Shown: in pieces, positions 54,985-64,000 of the stretch
How positions within the stretch are numbered: the stretch's first letter is position 1
Layout: each line of letters begins with the position of its first letter
Assembly: GCF_002892535.1 (NCBI RefSeq)
Contig: NZ_CP024847.1
Span: 620,001-684,000, forward strand
Origin: Aquella oligotrophica
GTDB lineage: Bacteria > Pseudomonadota > Gammaproteobacteria > Burkholderiales > UBA11063
Length of the DNA: 64,000 bases
Direction: 5' to 3'
Made by a program: the position numbers and the translations under genes
Notes under the pieces: model-generated
Database searches by the model: none
The model's input: only the letters and a program-made list of their open reading frames with translations
Told to the model about the DNA's origin: nothing

Positions 54985-55722
54985 GTGAAAAAAGGAATGT
55001 CTTTAATCGAACTAATGATTGCAGTTGCAATACTTGGTATTTTAGCAAAGTTTGGTGTAAGCTTATATTTTGATCAAATCAAACGCTCTAATAAAACTAC
55101 TGCAATTCAGGTACTACATCAAAATGTAAATAGGATGGAGAATTTTTATAGCCAGAATGGGCGGTATTTGGAAAGTGGTAATACTTGGCCAGGGAGTATC
55201 ATTACCAGTGTTGTTGGAGTATATGGTGCACCCGTTTATTCGGTGACTTTTTATCCATCCTCGGCAACTTCAGCAAATACGCAAGCATACTGTCTGGTTG
55301 CAACCCCTGTGGGGAATCAAATGCATTCAGACTATATTACTATTTATATTGACAGATATGGAAATATTAGTACTGCTGCTCCAGGAAACTGCTCAATAAG
55401 TAATACGCAAAACTCTTTATGTCCTGCAGGGGGAACTTTTGTTCCCTGTTCTGGTAATTGTTCGAATGGGGTATTTTCAGCATGTTCTGGTAACTGTAAT
55501 AATGTGACAATTTGTGCTGGGGGAACTGGTTGTAGTGGAAATTGCCGGAATAGTATTATACATGCTGGAGGTTGTAGTGGAAATTGCTGGGATAGTATAG
55601 TGTTTGGAGGTTGTAGTGGAAATTGTTTCGATAGTACTGTATACGGTGGTTGTAGTGGCAATTGTAAGGGTAGTACTTGTTGTGATACAAACGGGAATTG
55701 TAGCAGCTGTCCCAAAAAATAA
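54985..55722 (+). CDS. Type IV pilin-like protein with tandem Cys-Gly repeat tail
   Basis: A 245-residue PilE-like protein. The GTG at 54985 is supported by GGAGG five bases upstream and gives the leader VKKG before MSLIELMIAVAILGILAKFG (Glu5 present). Residues 30-140 follow the pattern of PilE-type minor pilins (SQNGRYLESGNTWPG). The last 95 residues consist of units of 12-16 residues built on CSGNC followed by a short Asn/Asp-Ser-hydrophobic stretch and Gly-Gly. Such a tail is unknown to me in pilins; it could form a disulfide-laced beta-solenoid at the pilus surface or tip. Confidence 0.85.
   Translation: MKKGMSLIELMIAVAILGILAKFGVSLYFDQIKRSNKTTAIQVLHQNVNRMENFYSQNGRYLESGNTWPGSIITSVVGVYGAPVYSVTFYPSSATSANTQAYCLVATPVGNQMHSDYITIYIDRYGNISTAAPGNCSISNTQNSLCPAGGTFVPCSGNCSNGVFSACSGNCNNVTICAGGTGCSGNCRNSIIHAGGCSGNCWDSIVFGGCSGNCFDSTVYGGCSGNCKGSTCCDTNGNCSSCPKK
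55447..55664 (+). repeat. Tandem repeats encoding CSGNC units
   Basis: TGT-(AGT/TCT)-GG(A/T/C)-AA-TG(T/C)-type copies begin at 55447, 55483, 55531, 55573, 55612 and 55651, with spacings of 36, 48, 42, 39 and 39 bases. The last four share nearly identical DNA (TGTAGTGGAAATTG), which points to recent expansion by slippage or unequal recombination. Confidence 0.85.
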
Positions 55723-56233
55723 GAATTCTTTTATAGCTTCGGGGTTTACTTTGATTCAGCTGATGATTACGATTGCTGTAATTGGAATCTTAGCTACAAT
55801 TGCAATTCCTAGTTATCAGAATTATATTATTGCAAATAATATGCATTCAGCAGCTAAGACGGTACTGAAAGATGCTCAATATATGCAGAAGTGGTTTAAT
55901 TTATGTGGTAGCTATGCAAGGGATACAACAAGTACGCAAACGCCACAGTGTTTTACTGGCGCTTCAAATGCTAGTAATGTTGCATGGCCTGTTTTGCCAT
56001 ATCAGATAGCACCAGAGTCAGGTACTCCTTTATATAGGATTGGGTTTACTTCCGCAACTCCAAATACGACAGACCCAGGTGATTTCAATGGGGTTAGGTT
56101 AATTGCAACGCCGATTTGTGGGACAGTTCAGGCTAATTCTGGTTGTGTGTGTGTGGATCAGGATTCAAATGTTACTGAGAATGCCAATGCAAGTTGTAGT
56201 AATGCTGGTGGATTATGCAGCTGTACCAATTGA
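55682..56233 (+). CDS. Type IV pilin-like protein with Gln5, overlapping frame
   Basis: About 183 residues. The pilin signature SGFTLIQLMITIAVIGILATIAIPSYQNY is complete except that the conserved Glu at mature position 5 is Gln. The nearest plausible start is the GTG at 55682, inside the Cys-repeat end of the preceding gene in another frame; it gives a 21-residue leader and has no clear ribosome site. A run of six A residues before the upstream stop (CCCAAAAAATAAG) could allow frame slippage. The C-terminus has several Cys (CVCVDQD, GLCSCTN). The start is uncertain. Confidence 0.7.
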   Translation: MIQTGIVAAVPKNKNSFIASGFTLIQLMITIAVIGILATIAIPSYQNYIIANNMHSAAKTVLKDAQYMQKWFNLCGSYARDTTSTQTPQCFTGASNASNVAWPVLPYQIAPESGTPLYRIGFTSATPNTTDPGDFNGVRLIATPICGTVQANSGCVCVDQDSNVTENANASCSNAGGLCSCTN

Positions 56234-56248
56234 AATGAGTTGCTAATT

Positions 56249-56983
56249 ATGTGGTTAAAAAACAATAAGATACCTATGATCTTTGGATTTTCGCTTCTTG
56301 AGATAGTAATTGGGATTGCCATTGTTGCTACCTTAGCTTTGCTGGGTATTTCTATCTATCAAAGTTATAGTCAAAAATCTAATCGAGAGATTGCTAAAAC
56401 CGTACTGAGGCAAGATGCAGCTAAAATGGAGCAACATTATAGCCAGTATGGTTCTTATCTAGATAATAGCAATACTTGGCCAGATAATTATATTGAAAGC
56501 TATATTAATGGGACTACCGGAGCAATTTATAGTGTCAGCTTTGTTCCGGCTGTGCCAACCTTAGCAAATCAGCAGGTCTTTAATATCTTAGCAAGCCCAG
56601 TTCAAGATTCAATTCAAAGTAGTGATCCTTCCGGTCGTTTATGTATAAATCAAACTGGAAATATTTTGGAAAATGCGACTGCGAATTGTGCCACTACGGG
56701 TAATAGCTGGAACTCTGATTTATGTGCTGGTAATATAACTACACCTCCAGCTGTCGCTACTTGCGCTTATGATGATAATTGTAGTAACAATACTATTTGT
56801 GGCAGCTGTTCAGCTGGCAATGGTTTTCCTGGCTCATGTAGTGGTAGTTATATAGGTGGGGCATGTAGTGGGGATTGTAGTGGGAGCTTCATTGTCGGTA
56901 ACTGTGATGGAAATTGCTCAAATTCAACCGTTTGTGGTAGCTGTTCCGGTGACTGTAGTGGAGTGAACCAAAATGGCTGTTAG
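56249..56983 (+). CDS. Type IV pilin-like protein with second Cys-Gly repeat tail
   Basis: A 244-residue PilE-like protein. The leader MWLKNNKIPMIFG precedes FSLLEIVIGIAIVATLALLG (Glu5 present). The body (SQYGSYLDNSNTWPDNY) is clearly related to that of the pilin at 54985, so the two are paralogues. The last 65 residues are again Cys-Gly rich (CGSCSAGN, CSGDCSGSF, CDGNCSNS, CGSCSGDC), but with more divergent spacing. It ends the pilin cluster, 66 bases before leuS. Confidence 0.85.
   Translation: MWLKNNKIPMIFGFSLLEIVIGIAIVATLALLGISIYQSYSQKSNREIAKTVLRQDAAKMEQHYSQYGSYLDNSNTWPDNYIESYINGTTGAIYSVSFVPAVPTLANQQVFNILASPVQDSIQSSDPSGRLCINQTGNILENATANCATTGNSWNSDLCAGNITTPPAVATCAYDDNCSNNTICGSCSAGNGFPGSCSGSYIGGACSGDCSGSFIVGNCDGNCSNSTVCGSCSGDCSGVNQNGC
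56760..56976 (+). repeat. Cys-Gly repeats in the last pilin gene
   Basis: Degenerate copies encoding C(S/D)G(N/D)C and CGSCS units. They resemble the repeats at 55447-55664 in composition but are less regular, suggesting an older or independently diverged array. Confidence 0.65.
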
Positions 56984-57028
56984 GTAGTTTAGCTGGTTTG
57001 TGTTAAAATTATTGCTTAAATTTTATAA

Positions 57029-59637
<2,609 letters not shown>

Positions 59638-59711
59638 GCGAGCTAGCGCGAGCTGGAGTAAGTATTACCAAAAAAGTGGTAAGTAAAAATTTTGTATAAA
59701 AGGTATCTAAG

Positions 59712-60133
59712 ATGAAGAATATAGGGTTAATTACATTGTTGCTGATAAGTGTAGGAATTATTGCAGGATGTAATAGTGGTGGCGGAGGGGTGGTGGTAGC
59801 TCAGGTGGCTATCAATATAGCAGTTATTCTATTTCATCCTCATGTTCGCAAACTGACAGCGGTATCGTTTATGAAAGCGTTACCTATAGTATTGCCACAG
59901 TTAGTCCAAGTGCATATTTTCAGCTAGGAACTACAGTTATGCCAACAGGCGTAATATCATATAATAGCCAAGGGAATTGTTCTGCTGCTCAGATATCAGG
60001 ATCCCCGGTGTGTACTTATTCGTTTATATACGAATCAACTACTGCAATATCACCGATTCAATTGCAACTTAATGGTAGTCTTGGTATTCAAAATATCACA
60101 ACATTTAATATTGGTGGTTCTTGTATTAAATAA
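59712..60133 (+). pseudogene. Small lipoprotein gene with a frameshift in a G run
   Basis: The first frame (59712-59927) has a signal peptide and lipobox IIAGC followed by NSGGGG. From the four-G run at 59787-59790 on, the sensible protein continues in another frame: GGGSSGGYQYSSYS, then Cys-containing beta-like sequence, through 59939 to 60133. Adding one G joins the two into one lipoprotein of about 140 residues. The stop after 59927 is therefore an artefact of the shift. Function unknown. As in leuS, one base may be missing from the sequence. Confidence 0.65.
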
Positions 60134-60159
60134 AAGTAAGGCATAAGCCTTACTTTTTC
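60132..60159 (+). terminator. Intrinsic terminator after the broken lipoprotein gene
   Basis: An 11-base-pair stem (AAAAGTAAGGC with its complement) and a four-base loop end in TTTTTC. It overlaps the stop codon, and its presence supports 60133 as the true gene end. Confidence 0.85.
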
Positions 60160-60403
60160 TCTACTAATTTAGCTATAAGCTGTTTCTATTTTCTACGTTT
60201 TTTTCTTATATCTACCTCTATAAATTTTAGGGGGTACCTAATTAATTTTGATGAAATTCTATTGTTAATATATTGTTGTAGTTGAGTTAATGTGTGTCGT
60301 GTGGGGGATGTTTAATAATTAGGGTGTAGTCCGATTCTTTGTAATTTGTCTTATAATAATTAATGTGATTTAAAATATTTTATTTTATGAAAGATCTATA
60401 ATT

Positions 60404-60928
60404 ATGAAGTGTCAGAATCTCTTATTGCTTGCATTAGCAGGTTCATTATCATTGGTTGCATGTAACAATGGTAGTAGTCCATCGTCAACTCCAACTCCAG
60501 TGCCAACTCCTACGCCCACACCAGCCATTGCTATTTCTAATTATGAAGTTGAAAGCACCAAACTTTATCGTTGTCAGGAGTCAACCGTTGCTCGGACATA
60601 TACATGTTACACTGGAACAAGTGGAACAGGTAAAGTTAGTCCGATTTCTTCTATACAACTTACCAACATTAGTTATGACTCCAATCCAGGATCAGGCATT
60701 TATATTCCAGCTACAGGGCAGGGGCAAAATGGGGTAACTATTATGGGCACTTGCAATCCACCTTCTATGGCAGCTAGTTGTCCTAGCTTAAGAATAATTG
60801 GTGATGATAGTAAAATAACCCCTGGCACTATTGCTTATGTTTATGCTTATACAGAAGCTACGCAGGTGAATCCGTCAATTCAAGAAGTGCTGATTACAAT
60901 AAATTATGTTCAAGATCCAGGAGGCTGA
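60404..60928 (+). CDS. Predicted lipoprotein with Pro-Thr linker
   Basis: A 174-residue exported protein. Signal peptide and lipobox LVAC (Cys20) are followed by NNGSSPSS and a Thr-Pro linker (about 27-42) like that of the chitinase. The remaining 130 residues are probably beta-structured and hold two Cys pairs (CQESTVARTYTC, CNPPSMAASC). No family recognised. The 270-base gap upstream holds the preceding terminator and no other clear element. Confidence 0.75.
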   Translation: MKCQNLLLLALAGSLSLVACNNGSSPSSTPTPVPTPTPTPAIAISNYEVESTKLYRCQESTVARTYTCYTGTSGTGKVSPISSIQLTNISYDSNPGSGIYIPATGQGQNGVTIMGTCNPPSMAASCPSLRIIGDDSKITPGTIAYVYAYTEATQVNPSIQEVLITINYVQDPGG

Positions 60929-60930
60929 TT

Positions 60931-61395
60931 TTATATTTTTCTTAGAAAAGAACGAACCTTATTCAGAAGCTCATAATGTTTAGGGGCTTCTTTGTGATCA
61001 ATAGCACTATTAAAGCCACGAATAAATTTAATAATTGCCCAAATATAGATTATCAAGATAAAATAATCGTGCTCAAAACCATAGTTGTTGAGAATTGGGT
61101 TTATTATCAGGTAGTCAATCAGGAATCCCACGCAATAGAGAATGTAATGGTAAGCAATCCAAGCTAAATGACTTTGCACATACGATTCATTTCCATCCGA
61201 TTCATGATAGAAACTATCAATTCGATATATTACGACAACAGGAATGGCGGAAATCAGTAAAAATTTGAATGTGAGGTCTATAAATATTGAGGTATTAAAT
61301 ACACTGATCAATAGTATCCCAACAGTAGCGAATCCCATCACAAATGCGTAGCTGACAGCCAGTAGAAGCCTTTTTTCTTGATTAATCAAATTCAT
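60931..61395 (-). CDS. Four-segment membrane protein of unknown function
   Basis: A 154-residue protein with about four hydrophobic segments and a charged C-terminus (DHKEAPKHYELLNKV). The stretch YVQSHLAWIAYHYILY recalls small DUF4870-like membrane proteins, but this is a weak impression. It lies 14 bases after the beta-barrel gene on the same strand, so they form a two-gene unit. Confidence 0.65.
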   Translation of the reverse strand: MNLINQEKRLLLAVSYAFVMGFATVGILLISVFNTSIFIDLTFKFLLISAIPVVVIYRIDSFYHESDGNESYVQSHLAWIAYHYILYCVGFLIDYLIINPILNNYGFEHDYFILIIYIWAIIKFIRGFNSAIDHKEAPKHYELLNKVRSFLRKI

Positions 61396-61409
61396 AATAG
61401 CTCCAGTTG

Positions 61410-61961
61410 TTAAAAGACATAACCCGCGTCAATCATTATGGCTGATGGTGTTGTTAAAACTCCGGAATTTCCATTGTTTGGTCCGCCACCATAGTTTATA
61501 TATTCTGCTCGGATGAAAGTTCTGCTATCGGGAATATTTACTTTTACTCCCGCACCATATTCAAAATTTATAGATGAATTCATTGATGAATTGTAAAAGC
61601 TACTATTTAGGTTAGTTGATACAGCATCTACACCAAGGCGTACAAATACTCCAATTGGTGTGGCTGGTAATGTAAATCCAGGGGTAACGCTTAAATCATA
61701 TATAATGCTTGATGGGGAACCTAGATTATTCCAATTACTACCCTCGGTAATATAATTATAGCCAAGTTCGGCATCAATCCAATCCGCAAATTGATAACCA
61801 AGCTGAATGCGTAAACCTAGACTTCCATCGCTAGTACTGCTATTTTGGTAATCAAGTTTTTGTACTCCATAGCCAAGACCACCACCAAGATAAAACCCCG
61901 AAACATCTGCAAAGCTTTGGTTAATTCCAATTGCAGCTAAAGCTAACATTAATTTTTTCAT
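61410..61961 (-). CDS. Outer-membrane beta-barrel protein (OmpA-like/OMP_b-brl type)
   Basis: About 183 residues from the ATG at 61961, whose product begins with a canonical signal peptide (MKKLMLALAAIGINQSFA). An ATG at 61991 is also in frame but adds residues in front of the signal. The mature part is an eight-strand type barrel: GFYLGGGLGYG, LQLGYQFADWIDAELGYNY-like strands, FEYGAGVKVNIP, and a C-terminal aromatic residue (IDAGYVF) recognised by the Bam machinery. The role is unknown. Confidence 0.82.
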   Translation of the reverse strand: MKKLMLALAAIGINQSFADVSGFYLGGGLGYGVQKLDYQNSSTSDGSLGLRIQLGYQFADWIDAELGYNYITEGSNWNNLGSPSSIIYDLSVTPGFTLPATPIGVFVRLGVDAVSTNLNSSFYNSSMNSSINFEYGAGVKVNIPDSRTFIRAEYINYGGGPNNGNSGVLTTPSAIMIDAGYVF

Positions 61962-62238
61962 AGGTAAGAAAAATTTCTCAAATTTAATCATTTAATAATC
62001 ACAAAAGATTATAATAATCAGGAGGCTAATACCCTAGATTCGGGTGTTGGATTTATCCCAATTATCAAATGGCTTTAGTATATAATATCTGTCTATATTG
62101 AACATTGACACTTATATCAAAATAAAGTTTATGTGTGAAGGAAATGCCAGTTAAAACTATAGGTAATGGCTTTAGTTCAATCACATAAGCTATAGAGTAT
62201 AAGTACAACCATTAATTATACCACTAAAAAGGACAGAT

Positions 62239-63168
62239 ATGACTTGGGAACAAGATACAATACAGAAGGTGTTGCTAGAAACAATTAAGGAACAACGCCG
62301 GGCTAGACGTTGGAGGATATTCTTCCGATTATTAGTAATTTGCCTGATTGGCGGTGGAATTTATATGGCTAGTGGTGGGGAAGATGTAGCCAAAAAAGAT
62401 GGACCGCAAGTTGCTGTTGTTGACTTTAAAGGCGTTATCGGTAGTGATAGTAAAAATTATGATACAGTCATAAAAGGTATAAATGCTGCACTTGAAGATA
62501 AAAAAACTGTTGCAGTTTTAATTCGTGCCAATTCTCCAGGTGGTTCTCCCGTATATTCAGATATGGTAAATAATGAAATTAGTCGTTTGCGTAAAAAATA
62601 CCCTCAAAAACCGATTGAATTTGTTGTCGAAGAAGTTTGTGCTTCTGGTTGCTACTACGCCGCTGCAGCCGCAGATAAGATTTATGCTGCACCAGCTAGT
62701 ATAGTAGGTTCGATTGGTGTTATTTATACTGGTTTTGGCGCTACTGAGGCAATTAAAAAACTGGGTATTGATAGCAGACTAATGATTTCAGGTAAAAACA
62801 AAGCGATGGGGTACCCATTTGTGCCAGAATCTAAAGAACAAATGGCTATGCAACAGCAAATGCTAGATGAGATTCATGAGCAATTTATTGTTGCAGTAAA
62901 GAATGGTCGTGGGAACAAGCTCAAAAATGACCCTGATTTATTTAGTGGTCGGTACTGGATCGGCGCAGATGCTATGAAGCTAGGGCTTATTGATGGTTAC
63001 GGCACTGTTGCTAGTATTGCCCGAGATCAGTTTAAATCTGATAATATTGTAGACTTTACTCCGGATAATGACCCACTAGACAAAATTTCCAAGAAGTTTG
63101 GTGTCGAAATTGTTGATTCTGCAAAACAGGCTATTCTTGGTTCAGGAATGAATGGAAGTATAAATTAG
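62239..63168 (+). CDS. sppA: Signal peptide peptidase SppA, S49 family
   Basis: A 309-residue serine protease with one N-terminal membrane helix (about 25-47) and a catalytic domain in the periplasm; it degrades leftover signal peptides. NSPGGSPVYSD forms the oxyanion region, the nucleophile Ser is in EEVCASGCYYAAAAADKIYA, and the general-base Lys is in MISGKNKAMGYPF. The single-domain size is that of the SppA type common outside Enterobacteriaceae. AAGGA lies five bases before the ATG. Confidence 0.93.
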   Translation: MTWEQDTIQKVLLETIKEQRRARRWRIFFRLLVICLIGGGIYMASGGEDVAKKDGPQVAVVDFKGVIGSDSKNYDTVIKGINAALEDKKTVAVLIRANSPGGSPVYSDMVNNEISRLRKKYPQKPIEFVVEEVCASGCYYAAAAADKIYAAPASIVGSIGVIYTGFGATEAIKKLGIDSRLMISGKNKAMGYPFVPESKEQMAMQQQMLDEIHEQFIVAVKNGRGNKLKNDPDLFSGRYWIGADAMKLGLIDGYGTVASIARDQFKSDNIVDFTPDNDPLDKISKKFGVEIVDSAKQAILGSGMNGSIN

Positions 63169-63175
63169 ACTGGTT

Positions 63176-63207
63176 AAAATGCCTGTGTTTAAATGGGCAT
63201 TTTTTAT
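63176..63207 (+). terminator. Intrinsic terminator of sppA
   Basis: AAAATGCC/GGCATTTT stem with a 12-base loop followed by TTTTATT. It lies just after the sppA stop codon. Confidence 0.8.
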
Positions 63208-63235
63208 TTAATTCATTTAAACAAGTAAATGAGTA

Positions 63236-64000
63236 ATGGATCTGATTAATATTATTTTAAAAATATTTACCCCATTTAATGCTTTCTTTGTAATAATGGG
63301 GATTTATTTCATTACGATTTATTTTTACTTGCGCTGGTTAACCAAAAAATATTTAAACCCAGTTGATCGAACTCATGATCTTAATCTAAGTCGCCGGTGT
63401 TTACGAACAAATAACCAGCTTAGGCAGGAACTTGAACATCGCGAGACGGTTAATATTCTCGTTTTAACTGGTGGTGGTGTTCGGGGAATGATTCCCCTTC
63501 AAGTCTTGGAAAAGATAGAGCAGCTTAGTGGTAAAAAAACTGGAGAACTTTTTGATTTAATGTCAGGAGCATCGACTGGAGCCATAAATTGTGCCATTCT
63601 TGCCGTTCCGGGAATTGACCATCAATTTGAGTTTTGCACAACTGATATTTTAGCTAAATATGTTGAAAACTGTAGGAAAATGTTTTCTGCTCCTTGGTAT
63701 CATAAGTTTCTTACTTTATTTGGTATGCTTGGACCACGTTATTTACCTGAAGGTAAGCTTGAGGTTCTTCGCGGTTTTTTTGGGACTTGTACTCTTGCTG
63801 ATATTGAATCAAACCTTATAATTCCGGTATATGATGTAACTGAGAATACACTTAAGATTATCAGAAACTGGGAGTTGCCACAGGGTGGTCGTCATACTAA
63901 CTATGTTCTCAAAGATCTGGTGCATGGAGCATCCAATCCTCCTATGCTATTTTCGCCACGCGCCTTTATTATTTCCGGTAAAAAACATGTTTTTATAGAT
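63236..64000 (+). CDS. Patatin-like phospholipase, N-terminal part
   Basis: An open frame that runs off the window; 255 residues are visible. A membrane segment (about 13-34) precedes a patatin domain. TGGGVRGMIPLQVLE is the oxyanion glycine motif and LMSGASTGAINCA holds the nucleophile Ser in GxSxG. LEKIEQLSGKKTGELFDL lies between. The sequence ends at KKHVFID, just before where the catalytic D-G-(G/A) is expected. Such enzymes release fatty acids from phospholipids. The membrane anchor is not usual for soluble patatins. Confidence 0.88.
   Translation, partial: MDLINIILKIFTPFNAFFVIMGIYFITIYFYLRWLTKKYLNPVDRTHDLNLSRRCLRTNNQLRQELEHRETVNILVLTGGGVRGMIPLQVLEKIEQLSGKKTGELFDLMSGASTGAINCAILAVPGIDHQFEFCTTDILAKYVENCRKMFSAPWYHKFLTLFGMLGPRYLPEGKLEVLRGFFGTCTLADIESNLIIPVYDVTENTLKIIRNWELPQGGRHTNYVLKDLVHGASNPPMLFSPRAFIISGKKHVFID

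Noticed and set aside
55344-55715. Minus-strand open frame with repeated QFPLQPP units opposite the CSGNC repeats
   Set aside because: It is a mirror of the repeat DNA in the pilin gene, has no ribosome site, and the pilin frame explains the sequence fully.
59688-59701. Near copy of the reverse motif (ATTTTGTATAA) before the 59712 lipoprotein gene
   Set aside because: It resembles an ordinary -10 region more than an operator and has a mismatch to the repeat.
63236-64000. Patatin phospholipase as part of an antiphage (CBASS-like) system
   Set aside because: The upstream gene is sppA, no nucleotidyltransferase is visible, the protein has a membrane anchor, and the gene is cut by the window edge. 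There is no support for a defence locus.

Overview
The window is AT-rich, densely coded chromosomal DNA of a Gram-negative proteobacterium. Several features point to Betaproteobacteria, probably Neisseriales: an mlaFEDCB cluster with mlaA at its end, a Coq7-type ubiquinone hydroxylase, and a minor-pilin cluster in the pilHIJK order known from Neisseria. The low GC, lipoproteins with Thr-Pro linkers and a chitinase would fit an aquatic, free-living member such as an Aquella-like organism. That name is a guess from memory, not a result. Nearly everything is core genome. I see no prophage, insertion sequence, CRISPR array, tRNA or rRNA.

Layout. 1-491 is the end of an argD-type aminotransferase. 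599-7643 (minus) is a nitrogen-assimilation operon, gltB-gltD-amt. 7883-9849 (minus) holds an amino-acid permease and ppa. 9957-18101 (plus) carries coq7-budA, a large unknown lipoprotein, malic enzyme, recQ and a Bcr-type exporter. 18136-22461 (minus) has rpsT, a candidate structured RNA on the opposite strand, and an operon of a PHP nuclease with two tandem permeases. 22701-25754 (plus) has a tiny membrane protein, a VTT-domain protein, a promoter-terminator unit that looks like a small RNA or attenuator, pncA, a membrane protein and rph. 25762-29747 (minus) is the complete phospholipid-transport operon mlaFEDCBA. 30041-35419 (plus) is the tightly packed ubiA-uvrC-pgsA-rpoD block. 35544-39697 (plus) is a redox and repair group: a DUF2237 protein, selO, an MsrB-MsrA fusion, a membrane protein and a DUF4116 repeat protein. 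39869-41392 (minus) has a divergent DsbB-like protein, a small partner and an unknown protein. 41597-49506 (plus) runs from a YchJ-type protein and a hydrolase through a secreted C69 dipeptidase and nagA to a giant modular GH18 chitinase lipoprotein. 49635-51854 (plus) has hslU and a periplasmic PpiC isomerase. 52016-56983 (plus) is the seven-gene minor-pilin cluster. leuS follows at 57050-59637 and two lipoproteins come next. The right end carries a membrane protein, a beta-barrel, sppA and the start of a patatin phospholipase.

Functional themes are ammonium and glutamate metabolism, amino-acid uptake, chitin and peptide scavenging (chitinase, nagA, dipeptidase), envelope maintenance (mla, SppA, PpiC, DsbB-like) and type IV pili. 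The most unusual content is the pilin cluster. Two of its pilins end in tandem Cys-Ser-Gly-Asn-Cys type repeats, and a third lies in an overlapping frame with Gln in place of the conserved Glu5.

Two genes 1.9 kb apart (leuS and a small lipoprotein) are each broken by a one-base shift at a G run. This may be a sequencing fault and should be resolved before either is called a pseudogene. Only two gene-free stretches exceed 300 bases: 18400-18880 (rpsT promoter and candidate RNA) and 45718-46119 (hairpin, direct repeats and promoter before the chitinase).
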